Positions 29,621-40,350 of a stretch of DNA of 64,000 nucleotides are shown piece by piece; within the stretch, counting starts at the first letter, position 1; every line of letters begins with the position of its first letter. Made by a program: the position numbers and the translations under genes. This DNA comes from Fasciola hepatica (taxonomy: Eukaryota; Platyhelminthes; Trematoda; Plagiorchiida; Fasciolidae): positions 3,176,501 through 3,240,500 of the forward strand of contig CANUEZ040000164.1 in NCBI GenBank assembly GCA_948099385.1, given 5' to 3'. Under the pieces are notes generated by a model. That model was not told where the DNA came from. It saw nothing but the letters and a program-made list of their open reading frames with translations, and made no database searches.

Positions 29621-29856
29621 CCACCGGTGTGAAAATAAGAACACGTAAAAAAAAAGAAGAAGAACCTTCGTCACACTACGTCAAAACGGCAAGGCGCGCT
29701 CCAGCTCATCAGCTCTGGTGATTAGCTAGATCAGCCTCCCTTCTTCTGTACTTCATACAGGGCAATCAATACAAGTACAAAAACCATCAATCGCTGTCGT
29801 TCTGCGTCTTTATTCGCTGGACGGGAATTGAGTCCACAAGTCGTGCGTTCGACCAA
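29621..29856 (+). repeat. Middle Gypsy LTR, distal 236 bp (5' LTR of the complete copy)
   Basis: Matches 34485-34720 throughout by eye. It ends CGACCAA; the primer-binding site follows. Confidence 0.93.
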
Positions 29857-29858
29857 AT

Positions 29859-29870
29859 TGGTGAGCCCGT
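29859..29870 (+). promoter_or_regulatory. Candidate primer-binding site of the Gypsy element
   Basis: TGGTGAGCCCG lies two bases after the LTR end, where a tRNA 3' end (complement starting TGG) would anneal. It resembles the TGGTGACCCCG-type site of CsRn1-group elements, which use tRNA-Trp, with one difference. tRNA identity is an inference. Confidence 0.6.
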
Positions 29871-30017
29871 TCCAAGTTATTATTAATTTTTATTTATTTA
29901 TTATATCGTCCGTGCCCTTCAGCGTTCCTTTTGTTTTCGTTGTGCACATACGTATTGAGCCTTTTTTGGTGTTAATTTCGATCAGCCATCGTATATTTAT
30001 TTTGCTGTCTATTTGAT

Positions 30018-30863
30018 ATGGATGACGCTAAGTTAACTATGTCTGACCCTGCGGTGCCTGAAACGCTCTCTATTGCGCGCCCAGTGAAAGCGTTACCTTT
30101 CATTCCGGGTAATCCCTCTCTTTGGCTGACTCATCTGGAAGCACAGTTTGCTGCCTCCAGAATCACCTCCCAGCAACAGAAGTATGTGCATCTCACTGCC
30201 GAACTTCCTTTAAATATTCTTGAAGCTGTCGAGGATATCATCTCCAACCCACCCACGGACAAGCCTTATGATATGCTTCGCCAGGCTATCTTAGATCGCA
30301 CCGGGGTCTCCGACTCAAACCGTCTTCGTCAGCTGCTTAGTGGCATTTCCCTCGGTGACCAGAAGCCTTCACAGCTTCTGCGTCGTATGCGACAGCTGGC
30401 CAAGGGCATCCAAGTTGGTGACATGATGTTGCGAGAATTGTGGATGCAGCAGCTACCCCAACAAGCGCAATGCACTCTGGCCCTTCTCGTAGATGAAGTC
30501 TCACTAGACAGACTGGTTTTGGCGGCGGACCGCTTTATGGAAACCGCCTCCGCCCAAATTAGTCAGTGTGTTCGTTCGTCCACAACCACTACGGAGGCGA
30601 CTCTCACAGATTTAGCTGCACAACTCAGTGCCCTTCGGGCGGACGTGACCGCTATTCAGTCTTCACGTTCGGCACGTCGTAGCCGCTCCCCAACTCGCAC
30701 CCGTCGGCCTATTGCCGCTCGCAGTCCTCCTAGGCCATCCTCTCCCGATGCACACACTTGGACATGGTGTTGGTATCACCGCCAGTATCGTGCCAGCGCC
30801 AGGAAATGTACACCCCCGTGCACGTTCCACGACAACCAGGGAAACTCGTCGGCCAACGTGTAG
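30018..30863 (+). CDS. CsRn1-like Gypsy Gag
   Basis: 281 codons from ATG 30018, the first ATG after the leader. Residues about 25-190 form a Gag capsid-like region (PGNPSLWLTHLEAQFAASRI, LRQLLSGISLGDQKPSQLL, LRELWMQQLPQQ). After an Arg/Ser-rich basic stretch (SARRSRSPTRTRR) comes [18 protein letters not shown], a C-x2-H-x9-C-x3-C box. That unusual CHCC box, in place of the normal CCHC knuckle, is characteristic of CsRn1-group Gypsy elements. Gag would package the element RNA in virus-like particles. The pol frame that follows is -1 to it and overlaps its end. No lesion is visible in Gag itself. Confidence 0.93.
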   Translation: MDDAKLTMSDPAVPETLSIARPVKALPFIPGNPSLWLTHLEAQFAASRITSQQQKYVHLTAELPLNILEAVEDIISNPPTDKPYDMLRQAILDRTGVSDSNRLRQLLSGISLGDQKPSQLLRRMRQLAKGIQVGDMMLRELWMQQLPQQAQCTLALLVDEVSLDRLVLAADRFMETASAQISQCVRSSTTTTEATLTDLAAQLSALRADVTAIQSSRSARRSRSPTRTRRPIAARSPPRPSSPDAHTWTWCWYHRQYRASARKCTPPCTFHDNQGNSSANV

Positions 30864-31120
30864 GTACGGCAGCGCTCGTTGGCCTCCCTACACCCTGCCG
30901 TCTTCTATTTATCAAGGACCTCATCTCCCACCGTCAGTTTTTGATTGACACTGGCGCACAGATCAGTGTCGTTCCCCCTAACCCTTCTGATCGTCAGCAC
31001 CGGAAAACTTTAGAGCTTCAGGCCGCCAATGGGTCTCGTATATCCACTTTTGGTACTAGGCGTCTCAAGTTAGATCTGGGGTTGCGTCGTTTTTTCCAGT
31101 GGACTTTTTGTCATTGCTGA
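30758..31120 (+). CDS. Gypsy protease segment, cut short by a frameshift
   Basis: This frame overlaps the end of gag in the -1 phase, the usual relation of gag and pol in this group. [20 protein letters not shown] is followed by QISVVPP, giving the active-site D-T-G of a retropepsin-like aspartic protease, and then the flap region ([19 protein letters not shown]). The frame ends at TGA 31118-31120. The expected continuation lies one frame on, and a single extra T in the T5 run near 31107 accounts for this. The true start of pol is not at 30758; synthesis would depend on frameshifting from gag. Confidence 0.85.
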   Translation: MDMVLVSPPVSCQRQEMYTPVHVPRQPGKLVGQRVGTAALVGLPTPCRLLFIKDLISHRQFLIDTGAQISVVPPNPSDRQHRKTLELQAANGSRISTFGTRRLKLDLGLRRFFQWTFCHC

Positions 31121-33995
31121 CGTTTCCCAGCCCATCTTAGGAGTTGATTTTCTGCATCATTTCAACCTTTCGTTACATCCCGCTTCTCGTAAGTTAACCG
31201 ACCCTGTGACTCATCGTGCTGTTGTTGGATCTGTCTGCTTGGTCAACGTTGTTCGACCGTCCGTAGCTCCTATCGCCAACGATACCTTCGCCAAAATTTT
31301 AGCAGAGTTTCCGTCTCTAACCGGACCGGCAAACCACTTACCCATGGTGCGCTCGGCTGTTGTACATCACATCAGTACCGCTGGACCTCCTGTTTTTGCC
31401 CGTCCGCGTCGCCTAGCCCCAGACAAACTGGCCGTCGCTCGTCTTGAATTCCAGAAAATGCTAGACCTAGGCATCATCCGTCCTTCGAACAGCCCGTGGG
31501 CCTCTCCATTGCACATGGTGCCGAAGAGAACTTCGGGCGACTGGCGTCCGTGTGGTGACTATCGTCGCCTCAATCAGGTCACAACGCCAGATCGATATCC
31601 TGTGCCTCACATTCATGATATCACGTCTGCTCTGGCTGGATCCACCATCTTCAGCAAAATCGACCTGGTCCGGGCTTATCATCAAATTCCGGTCGCCGAC
31701 GAGGACGTTGCAAAAACCGCCGTTACCACTCCGTTTGGTCTATTTGAGTTTCTCCGTATGCCATTTGGCTTGCGCAACGCGTCCCAAACGTTCCAGCGGT
31801 TTATTGACGGTGTTACCCGCGGACTGCCCTTCGTTCACGCTTACATCGATGATATTCTTGTCGCTAGCCCCAGCGTTGACGAACATCAGCTTCATCTTCG
31901 ACAGCTCTTTCAGCGGTTAACAGAGCACGGTGTTACCATCAATGCCGCCAAGACTGAATTAGGGAAGCCGTCATTGCTCTTCCTCGGCCACATCATCGAC
32001 GCCAACGGCATTCGTCCGGCTGAAACCAAGGTCAGTGATATTGCTGAATTTCCACTTCCACAGTCCTTCAAACAGCTTAAACGTTTTAACGGCTTTGTCA
32101 ATTATTACCGCCGGTTCATCCCACACTGCGCCACCCTGATGCAACCGCTCACTGATCTTTTGCGGGGCAAACAACGAACCCTCATCTGGACCGATCAAGC
32201 CCAGGAGGCCTTTTCTCAGCTCAAACAGGCCTTGTCGTCTGCGGTTCTTCTCCGTCATCCGGATCCCCATGCTCCCGTCAGTATCGCTGTTGATGCTTCC
32301 GATGTCGCACTTGGCTGCGTTCTCCAGCAGGCCGTGGACGGCGCCTGGGAGCCTCTGGCTTTTCACTCACGCCGCCTGTCTTCCGCAGAATCCAAATACA
32401 GTGCGTTTGGTCGTGAGTTACTTGCCGTCTACACCGCCATACGTCACTTTCGCCACGCTCTGGAAGGACGGGAATTCATCATTTTCACAGATCACAAGCC
32501 ACTACTGTATGCTTTCCGCAACGCGTCTGATCGTCATTCTCCACGAGAAATTCGCCAGCTGGATTTCATATCGCAATTTTCTACCGACATTCGTCATATC
32601 TCCGGGTCAGCTAATGTGGCTGCAGATACTCTTTCCAGGATCCACAGTCTCGGGTCGCCCGCTGCTCTCGGTATCAATCTCGAGGACCTGGCACAAAGCC
32701 AGCAGGATCCTGAGTTTCAACAAACCATTCGCGATACAAGTCTCCGAGTGCGGGCTTTGCCTCTTCCGTCATCTGCTGGCACTATCCTCTGCGACACCAC
32801 CTTGGATCACCCAAGGCCAATCGTACCACTTTCACATCGCCGTCCAATTTTCGATGTGTTGCACGGTCTATCCCATCCGGGTATCAAGGCCACATGCAAA
32901 CTAGTCCGTGCCCGATTTGTTTGGCCAAACATGGATCGCGACGTTCGTCAATGGGCACGTAACTGCATTGCTTGTCAGCGAGCCAAAATACAGCGACATA
33001 CCACCAGTCCAGTCGGAAATTTTGAGACTCCAGACGCCCGTTTCGCTCACGTGCACGTCGACATTGTGGGACCTTTGCCACCATCCCGAGGTATGATCTA
33101 TCTACTCACTTGTATTGATCGTTTCACTCGTTGGCCCGAGGCCATACCCATTCCGGATGTATCCAGTGAAACTGTCGCCCGTGCGTTCATGGAACACTGG
33201 ATTTCCCGCTTTGGTTGTCCTACCACAGTAACCACCGATCGAGGAGCTCAGTTTGAATCTGCCACTTTCGACAATCTCCTCCAACTGACTGGCACTAAGC
33301 GTATTCGCACCACAGCTTATCATCCCCAGGCAAATGGCTTGGTCGAACGTTTTCACCGGCACCTCAAAACTTCGCTCAGTGCTCACAACAATCCTCAGTG
33401 GACGGACGTCTTACCACTGGTTTTATTGGGCATTCGCAATACGTTGCGCAGCGACACTCCCTGCACACCTGCGTCCATGACATTCGGCACCACCGCTCGT
33501 CTCCCTGGTGAATTTGTCGCACCCAAGGTGAGCGCACCTTTCCCCAACCTTGGAGACTACACTCAACGTCTCATGATCTACATGCGTCAGAAGATTGGTA
33601 TTCCTGTCCGTTCGACAGATCGGCCGTCGTTTATTCCCAGTCACCTACATACGTGCACGCACGTTTTTCTGCGTACGCCGAGCCGCCGCCCGTTGACTCC
33701 AGCTTATTCTGGCCCGCACAAAGTCATTCGGCGTTTAGAAAAAACGTTCATCATCGATCTCAATGGTCGGCAAGAAACCGTCAGCATCGACCGCCTTAAG
33801 CCAGCGTTCGTCGACTCGGAAACCCAGCCTACGCCGTTGCCCGTCGATGGTAAAAACACAGACGTTTGCCCGACCCCAACAACATCTAGCTCCAGCACGC
33901 GTGAGTCACAGGTCGACCCCCCATCACGTTCCACCAGGTCTGGTAGGCATGTTCGTTTCCCTGCACGATTCGTTGACTTTTTTGTTCTTACATAG
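31110..33995 (+). CDS. Gypsy Pol: reverse transcriptase, RNase H, integrase
   Basis: 929 codons are open from ATG 31206, and the frame is open from about 31110. [37 protein letters not shown] (motif A), [18 protein letters not shown] (motif B) and [10 protein letters not shown] (motif C, YIDD at residue 213). RNase [32 protein letters not shown] and [13 protein letters not shown]. Integrase: a zinc region with [18 protein letters not shown] and CIACQRAK, then [23 protein letters not shown] and [18 protein letters not shown] (D, D, E). It ends with a C-terminal region ([14 protein letters not shown]). All catalytic residues seen are intact. No env-like frame follows. Confidence 0.96.
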   Translation, partial: VIADVSQPILGVDFLHHFNLSLHPASRKLTDPVTHRAVVGSVCLVNVVRPSVAPIANDTFAKILAEFPSLTGPANHLPMVRSAVVHHISTAGPPVFARPRRLAPDKLAVARLEFQKMLDLGIIRPSNSPWASPLHMVPKRTSGDWRPCGDYRRLNQVTTPDRYPVPHIHDITSALAGSTIFSKIDLVRAYHQIPVADEDVAKTAVTTPFGLFEFLRMPFGLRNASQTFQRFIDGVTRGLPFVHAYIDDILVASPSVDEHQLHLRQLFQRLTEHGVTINAAKTELGKPSLLFLGHIIDANGIRPAETKVSDIAEFPLPQSFKQLKRFNGFVNYYRRFIPHCATLMQPLTDLLRGKQRTLIWTDQAQEAFSQLKQALSSAVLLRHPDPHAPVSIAVDASDVALGCVLQQAVDGAWEPLAFHSRRLSSAESKYSAFGRELLAVYTAIRHFRHALEGREFIIFTDHKPLLYAFRNASDRHSPREIRQLDFISQFSTDIRHISGSANVAADTLSRIHSLGSPAALGINLEDLAQSQQDPEFQQTIRDTSLRVRALPLPSSAGTILCDTTLDHPRPIVPLSHRRPIFDVLHGLSHPGIKATCKLVRARFVWPNMDRDVRQWARNCIACQRAKIQRHTTSPVGNFETPDARFAHVHVDIVGPLPPSRGMIYLLTCIDRFTRWPEAIPIPDVSSETVARAFMEHWISRFGCPTTVTTDRGAQFESATFDNLLQLTGTKRIRTTAYHPQANGLVERFHRHLKTSLSAHNNPQWTDVLPLVLLGIRNTLRSDTPCTPASMTFGTTARLPGEFVAPKVSAPFPNLGDYTQRLMIYMRQKIGIPVRSTDRPSFIPSHLHTCTHVFLRTPSRRPLTPAYSGPHKVIRRLEKTFIIDLNGRQETVSIDRLKPAFVDSETQPTPLPVDGKNTDVCPTPTTSSSSTRESQVDPPSRSTRSGRHVRFPARFVDFFVLT

Positions 33996-34098
33996 ATTTC
34001 CCCTTTTGATTGCATACTGTATCCAGTTTTTCTTATCTCTTCTAGGGTCAGTCGTTGTTTACCTAGGAAGGATCTGGCACACCACTAACAATGGACAT

Positions 34099-34409
34099 GT
34101 GTCACTATATGAACATTACCATTTTTTGTTGTTGTTGTTGTTGCCTACGTGCCTTGTACATGGTTTGGCACGTCCCTGTCCCCACTTAAGGTTTCTAGAT
34201 AGAGAGCACGGGGAGAGGATACCCCACCAGTTCACGCGTGAGTAACCTTCTCTGCGGCTATATATGGCCCAGAGGTCCTTAGATCACCTTAGAGGTGCTG
34301 AGCACAAACCTTTTCCAGCTGGAACTATTCAGCTGGTTTTTGGCTCAACTCACGACGCTCTCTTAGGTCGAAGTTCTCCTACTCGGTCGTCCTTCTGGAG
34401 GGGGACTGA
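34099..34409 (+). other. Gypsy 3' non-coding region with polypurine tract
   Basis: A TTG repeat (34129-34142) is followed by unique sequence, ending with TGGAGGGGGACTGA (34396-34409), the polypurine tract that primes plus-strand synthesis, directly next to the 3' LTR. Confidence 0.88.
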
Positions 34410-34720
34410 TGTAGCGGCTTCGCAGACACCAAATTCAATAAAATACAATTGCGAGCTTAGAGCTTAGGCGCGCTTTGTTTAAGTCCACCGGTGTGAAAAT
34501 AAGAACACGTAAAAAAAAAGAAGAAGAACCTTCGTCACACTACGTCAAAACGGCAAGGCGCGCTCCAGCTCATCAGCTCTGGTGATTAGCTAGATCAGCC
34601 TCCCTTCTTCTGTACTTCATACAGGGCAATCAATACAAGTACAAAAACCATCAATCGCTGTCGTTCTGCGTCTTTATTCGCTGGACGGGAATTGAGTCCA
34701 CAAGTCGTGCGTTCGACCAA
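34410..34720 (+). repeat. Gypsy 3' LTR, complete (311 bp)
   Basis: TGTAGCGG...CGACCAA, uninterrupted reference copy for the two other LTR pieces. Followed directly by AACAG (34721-34725), the target duplication in RTE copy 2. Confidence 0.95.
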
Positions 34721-35729
34721 AACAGGAATGGGGACATGGAACATCCTTGTTGAACACCACTGGTCGTTTCGAACCGACCGGATAGTTCACCGTAAACTCT
34801 AATGCGGCCAGAAGTATGAGAATACAATGACTCCAGTAGGTTCACGAACTTCTGGGGCATACCTTTTTCGATAAAGAGTACTGAAAAGCGCTGCTCGATC
34901 AAATGAATCGAAAGCGCCTTTCAAGTCTAAGAAAATCATTATTGTCGGTCGGCGATGCGTGTGACGCGTTTCAAGTAGTCGGCGAAGAGTAAAAATCTGA
35001 TCGATGCATCCTTGACCTGGGCAGAATCCAGCCTGCTGTTCGCGGGCATTCCTCTCGCGAGCCCGTGTAAGACGGTGCAGTAGAATTGAGGCTAATATTT
35101 TGGTAACTATCGGAATTAAGTTAATCCCACGATGGTTACCACAGTCATTGCGTATTCTCTTCTTGAACATCGGAACAATCAATGACTCACTCCATATTAA
35201 CGGAATACGCTCCTCGTTCCAAATGTCACATATTAAAGCGGTAAGTGATTTTACCAAAACATTCCCACCCAGTTTGAAAAGAACTGGGGGAAGTTCGTCG
35301 GGACCTGCCGCTTTCCCTCGCTTTAGTGATCGAATTCATGACTACTTCTACTTCCGATGGGGGCTCAAGGGATACCACCCAAGGAGTCGCAGTTGTTGAT
35401 ACAGGAGTAAATACACCAGCGTGCGGCCAGCTAATCTGTTCCTTGAAGTATTCGGCCCAACGGTCCAGCCTTTGCTCTTTGCCATGGATGGATTCTCCAT
35501 TTCTATCGCAAATCGTTTCACTGACCTGGATGCGCCGTCCACCGGTGTCACGAATCAGTTTGTACAGTCTCTGACTGTTACCTGAAGCAGCTGCTGTTTC
35601 CATTTCTTCGGCTACCTTGACCGACCAATTTTCGCGATCATCCTTAAGGCTTTTCGTAACTTGCCTTTGCAGCTTTCTCCGCATCTTATTTATCTCCTTA
35701 CGGTTCGAGAGCTGACGCTTTTGCTCCAT
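34721..35729 (-). pseudogene. RTE copy 2: reverse transcriptase, N-terminal two-thirds
   Basis: Minus-strand pieces 35729-35226, 35257-34799 and 34902-34721 carry the basic linker, NHRGINLIPIVTKIL, IFLDLKGAFDSFDR (motif A) and SGVQQGCSMSPFLF (motif B). RT is cut here by the Gypsy insertion; its motif C lies at 27.1 kb. The frameshifts near 35240 and 34880 are at the same positions as those of copy 1 near 7230 and 7600. The only protein difference I noticed in the first piece is one Thr/Ala exchange. Confidence 0.92.
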
Positions 35730-35837
35730 TATACTCAGTGACTGTTGCGAGATCCACTGTCTTTAATGGATAACGAATCTAGGACCACAAACAAAACCCG
35801 ATGCAACGAGCATCGCCTGTTTGATATGAGCTAAATG

Positions 35838-37104
35838 CTAATCTACATTACTGTTCGTCGTAGATCGTAGCTCATGTGCTAACTTCTGTTCATAACGGGT
35901 GCGTACATTGGGATCACACAAACGTTGCACAGCTAATCGGGTTTTCGGTTTGCGATGATGACCATGGAGCTGGAGAGATAATCGCATTAAAACTAATGCA
36001 TGGTCCGACTTTACGTACGTGGACCAGTAAGATCTACAGTTCTGAACAGAACTGCGCCACCGGTAGCTTACGGCGATATGATCAATCTGACTCAAAGTAC
36101 CTGTAGAGTTAGAGCGCCATGTTGCTGTGCGACGCGAGCTGTGTTGGAAATTTGTGCTAGACAAGAACAATCGATTGTCTGCACAAAACTGGAGTAGCCT
36201 ATCCCCGTTATCTGTACGCTCAGAAGGTAAAGCACAAGGGCCACCTAAACAGGCTTCTGACACTAAGTTTGCCAACTTGTGCATTGAAGTCACCAGCTAG
36301 CACTAGAATGTTAGAACCTTTACTGCGGCGAACGAGAGTGGCGATTTCATCATAGAACTCATCTTTCTGTGCGTCTGAGCTGCAGTCCGTTGAGGCGTAC
36401 GCCGAGATCACAAACAAATTGCGCTTAACACAACTATTCTTTCGAACGCCGACTGACCCTCGGAGTCTCACAGCACATAAACGACTGTTAACAGGGATCC
36501 AGTCTAGAAGCGCATCCTCGGCCTTCTCAGTCACGACTATTCATACACCACGTTGACCAGTAGCTCGAGCTACTTCGTCTCCCGAGGTGCGCAGAATATA
36601 CCTCGATGAGATACCAGGAGCAGTTAGTTGAATTTCACTGCTCGGATCCTGGATACGCGTTTCACTCACGCAGCAGACATCAATCTTCAGAGGGGTCATT
36701 GTGAGGGCTAGGCACGCCTGCTGACCGGCCTGCATGAGTGTACGCACGTTGAAGGAGCCGAGATTAAGAGGCTGACGAGGCTTGAGAAAATGTGAGTTAC
36801 CAGACGGAGGATTATTCCCGACACTATTTGGCAGTGAAACGTTGTGAGTATCGACCGTGCTGTCAGTGGGAGCATTATGGATGGATAGAGGGGGCAAAGA
36901 TAGGTGGTTAGGGACAGAAGAAAAAGGTTGAGTAAAAGAGAGGGAACTGTGAGCAGTAGCCCACTTATCACTACCCACCCCACTCGATGCAATGGGCAGC
37001 GCGGTCCTGAATATCCTGCGTGACGACCGATACAGTATGGAATTCTTTGTATTCGTGCAGTTCATGGGAGATGTTGGACGGGTACTGCTAGGGTGTCCAA
37101 CCAC
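35838..37104 (-). pseudogene. RTE copy 2: APE-type endonuclease
   Basis: Three minus-strand pieces in order. 37104-36541 holds LNLGSFNVRTLMQAGQQ (catalytic Asn strand) and IDVCCVSETRIQDPSSEI (catalytic Glu). 36534-36220 holds RNLFVISAYASTDC and NILVLAGDFNAQVGK (D-x-N). 36293-35838 holds FCADNRLFLSSTNF, QIDHIAVSYRWRSS and KSDHALVLMRL (S-D-H). All catalytic positions of an RTE endonuclease are present. The frames are split by a stop at 36541-36543 and a frameshift near 36270. The stop that ends the last piece is shared with copy 1. Confidence 0.9.
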
Positions 37105-38400
37105 AAAGCAGGAGAACGATTAGGGTCCTCATCCAAAGCCTTTAGTTCTAACAAGAACCTATCCGCAAGGCAGCGGGATGGCTTAGTGGAAGCCCATTTG
37201 CTTGGATTAATTATTCTTCCACTGATTTTGCCGATTGAGTTGCCAGTTCAAATCGACCCCCAACCTGTAGGACCAGGAGACTGGACTTTGTCTGGCCTCA
37301 ACCCATTGACCTGTCAGATATGATTGCAGCTGCGGCTTGAAGAAGCCATCCTGTATAGCTCTTTGGGTCATAGAGGCGCGCAAGCCATCACACCACGTCA
37401 AGGTGCAGTGTCGTCGTGATGGCTGTATGCATTCGGGTACAAACAATAATAGAATCTGATAAAGTATTCATCAGGCTTCATGGAAATGTATAGAACAAAT
37501 CTGCACCAGCCTCTGAAACCATCCAGTTACCTGTCAACCGTGATGTTCTCTCCAGAAACATGATACCCTGCCAAATTACTCAAGAATACTTCCCAGATAT
37601 CTCTTATGGGAGCAAATATGTCACGAGCCCAGCGAATTGACCCATATATTTTTCGACAAAGTAAATATGGTTGAGAAGGATGCTAAAAGTTCATTGAAAG
37701 CGCTGCCCTCAAAAGAGGATTTCCATCTATAGGACTGAATAAAAGTTCAACTGAAATGCTGTTTCGATGAAGAGCGTCAGTGTGGATTAGGCAGCCACTA
37801 AGGGCTTTCATTTCTGTCGCATCTGTTCTTTCCCATTTGTCTCCCTTGATTTTCTCGCCTTCCCTGTTTATGCAGTCAACTACGGTTTCTATCCTTTTCC
37901 ATTGATGGAAAGAAGAAATGCTTCAGTAGAGGAACTACGTGATTTGGAAGGAAGTTTGATTCCTAGGCAGTTTGAGTGTGTTCTTGAGAGTCCCATCCTC
38001 TGACAGTGGTCTACTATACCCCTTCGTTGTTCTCTTTGCCAAGGACAGTTTTTTTATCATGGTCCATTTTCCACATCATCACCTATTTTATTGCTCTCTC
38101 TCTCATTACTATTGCCCAAGGTTTGCATAGAGTCAATAGTCGCAATATCTGCTGGGTTAACTTCTTCATCCGAAGTAGTCTTCTGGTAGTAATGACTGAC
38201 GATCCTCGTCTTCTTCGCCCAATATTTCAACCTCAGCACTGGTTTGCCCATTATCATCATCGTCAAACGCAATATCAAGACTGGCGAAGATGTTTTTCTC
38301 CTATTTGCACCAAGAAGATATAGGGATGTGTGCGTCTTTAGCTATGCAATGCCAAGAATATTGTTTCTTAAACAGGATTATCAAGACTTCCAGGTCTTTA
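37105..38400. other. Mostly unassigned; contains one dispersed repeat
   Basis: No coding signal recognised. 37236-37424 is a dispersed repeat described separately. The remainder (37425-38400) shows scattered short open frames without motifs. Confidence 0.45.
37236..37424 (+). repeat. Dispersed repeat E (copy 1)
   Basis: A block reading ...TTTGTCTGGCCTCAACC...CAAGCCATCACACCACG...AAGGTGCAGTGTCG. A related block lies at 44040-44200 on the minus strand, with the same order and length. No termini or coding were defined. It may be a SINE or part of the RTE 5' region. Confidence 0.6.
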
Positions 38401-38406
38401 TCTGGT

Positions 38407-38408
<2 letters not shown>

Positions 38409-38455
<47 letters not shown>
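38409..38455. repeat. (TA)n microsatellite
   Basis: Uninterrupted TA dinucleotide run of about 47 bp next to the decayed Gypsy remnant. Confidence 0.98.
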
Positions 38456-38458
<3 letters not shown>

Positions 38459-38459
38459 C

Positions 38460-40350
38460 GGTTCACTTCATACGCCCCCTGAATGATGGCATCATTGGAT
38501 CATCTAACTCCCCTTGGAGTGCGCAGGTTCTTGTAACTAAGGACGCGACTCATGAGAAATGATTGGCTGTAGATTGTAGTCAAACTGCCAAGCGCTTCAC
38601 TTGGTTGGATGCCTATCCACTACCCCGAATCGACAAAATGGTCGAGGCGATATATCTTAATGCGTTACACAATGCCGTGGATTTGGTGAATGCGTATCGT
38701 CAGGTTCCTATCGCAGAGCACGAGAAGCCATACACCGCGTCTGAGGTTTGTGGTTCTTTATCAGTCTGGGTGTATACCGTTTGGGGTTACCAATGAAGTT
38801 GCCTGTTTTCGACACACTGTTGACGAAATCCTGAAGGTTGAAGGTGCACATACGTTCTCTTACAAAGACAGCGTGACCAAGGAAGCCCACGATCGAAACC
38901 TTGGGCGTTTCCTGTGAGCCACGGCAAAATACGGTATCACATTCAAGACGACCAAAACTGTGACGGCCGCCAGTAAAATCCAACTTTTGGGTTACCTGAT
39001 ATCGCAAGAAGGGGTAAAACACGACCCTGATCGGATAAAACCCTTGCGATAGATTCTACCGCCAAAAGATATGAAGTCGTCACGTCGTGCCGTCGACATC
39101 TTTTCCTACTACTCGCAGTGGATACCGTCATTTTCTGACAGGATCAATCCACTTTTGAAAAATACAACTCTTCGTCTACCATTGCATGCAAAATGTTGAT
39201 CCGAACTCAAGCAATGTAATGCGCTATGGTTGTAACAGTGGACCAAATCGCTCCCTTGGTAGTTGGAACGAACACTGGATATCGCAGTAGCCGCCTCACT
39301 AAGCCAAAATGACCGTCGCGTAGCCTTCTTTCGTACGCTAACAGCCAGCGGAAGATATCACTCTGCTATCGAAAAAGAGGCATGTGTAACTGGTGAAACT
39401 CCTCGTAACTGGCAGCATTATCACCTAGACAACCACTTCAGGCGTATCAGTGACCAACGATCCGGGGTCTTCGTGTACAACCAAAAGCAAGAACGGCAAG
39501 ATTCAATAATATACACTTGAATTATCCAATATTAGTATTGCTATGACAATTTACAAACCCGGAGAAGACAATGCGGTTTGTAGATACGCTGTTGCAACTT
39601 ATGTGGTACTTTTTTCGATGAGACCAAGTTAAGGGAACTACACAATCTGCCATACCCCTCCGGAGTTTCTCGAACGACCCGTTTTGTGCGATCTCTAAAG
39701 CTACCCTATTCGATTGAAGAGGTTAACATGATTTCACGGTGGATTCATTGCGAACGACATCCTTGACTGGCGTTACACTGTTGTTTTAAAGGAATATAGC
39801 CAAGACTTTTGTGGTACTTTACTGGAATGATAGTCGGGATATCATTTATATAATTAAACACCGGCCTATAGTCAGCTACGACGCCATCACAAAACAAGGA
39901 CATTATAAGTTCATAGAAATCTCGATTTCTACGGAGTGTTATACCACTTTTTCGCCCAGTCTGGAATAACGGAATGAGGTAAATTCATTCGGCTATTTCT
40001 CTTGAGGGTGCACCTCTAATATTTACACGGTTCAGGGCAACCTGCCAGATAGTGAGGTTCCATAGAGTGTATTGACGTTTAGGATTGTCAGGCCCGATCC
40101 CATTTAACCGGGCATTGGGTGATAGCACCATATTCACGGCCGTTAGGTCTTGGTATGTATCTACGCACTGATTCCACCTAAGCTGGAATTGTGTACTCGA
40201 GGAGCGCCGCTAAATTTTTCAGCTATATTCCTGATTCGGCTCACCTGTAGAGAAGCTTATTGGGTTATGGTCAATTCTTGGAAGAGTGACTTGCGGCAAC
40301 AGATAAAAATTGGGTTTCAGGCGGAGACTGAGTACTTGAGGGATGCCCCA
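38460..40350 (+). pseudogene. Decayed Gypsy pol remnant (RT, RNase H, integrase start)
   Basis: A different, older Gypsy lineage on the plus strand. Near 38480-38560: GIIGSSNSPWSAQVLVTKD. Near 38600-38720: LDAYPLPRIDKMVEAIY and AVDLVNAYRQVPIAEHEKPY (motif A region; Val-Asp-Leu order kept). Near 38810-39060: HTVDEILKVEGAHTFSY, ITFKTTKTV, LLGYLISQEGVKHD. Near 39270-39510: an RNase H segment with LSQNDRRVAFFRTL, SAIEKEA and ISDQRSGVFVYNQK. Near 39545-39720: YKPGEDNAV and a segment like an integrase N-terminal domain. Frames break many times. From about 39750 on only doubtful integrase traces remain. No LTRs were found. Confidence 0.75.

Larger units (their letters stand above)
27244..34720 (+). 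mobile_element. CsRn1-like Gypsy element in a tandem LTR arrangement, with nested CR1-A
   Basis: Outer boundaries are set by TGTAGCGG at 27244, ...CGACCAA at 34720, and the AACAG duplication in the disrupted RTE gene on either side. Order inside: 5' LTR fragment (27244-27322); 3' non-coding region of a first element (27323-27635); a middle LTR (27636-27710 plus 29621-29856) split by CR1-A copy 3; the full internal region (29857-34409); and the 3' LTR (34410-34720). This reads as LTR-deleted internal-LTR-internal-LTR sharing one insertion site. By eye the distal 236 bp of the middle and 3' LTRs match throughout, so the element is young. Confidence 0.92.
34721..37104 (-). mobile_element. RTE-like element copy 2, 5' half
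   Basis: Minus-strand continuation of 26091-27243, read from about 37104 down to 34721. It includes a Ser/Thr/Pro-rich N-terminal region, the full endonuclease and RT as far as motif B. From 36320 down to 34726 it is nearly identical to RTE copy 1, including shared frameshifts. The exact 5' end beyond 37104 is unknown. Confidence 0.9.

Noticed and set aside
29700..29730. CTGATGA on the minus strand inside the Gypsy LTR (also 34565-34595)
   Set aside because: No GAAA at the right distance and no stem II; chance match.
33996..34098. A possible env gene after Gypsy pol
   Set aside because: Only about 100 bp separate the pol stop from the repeated 3' non-coding region, and no open frame or membrane segment is present.
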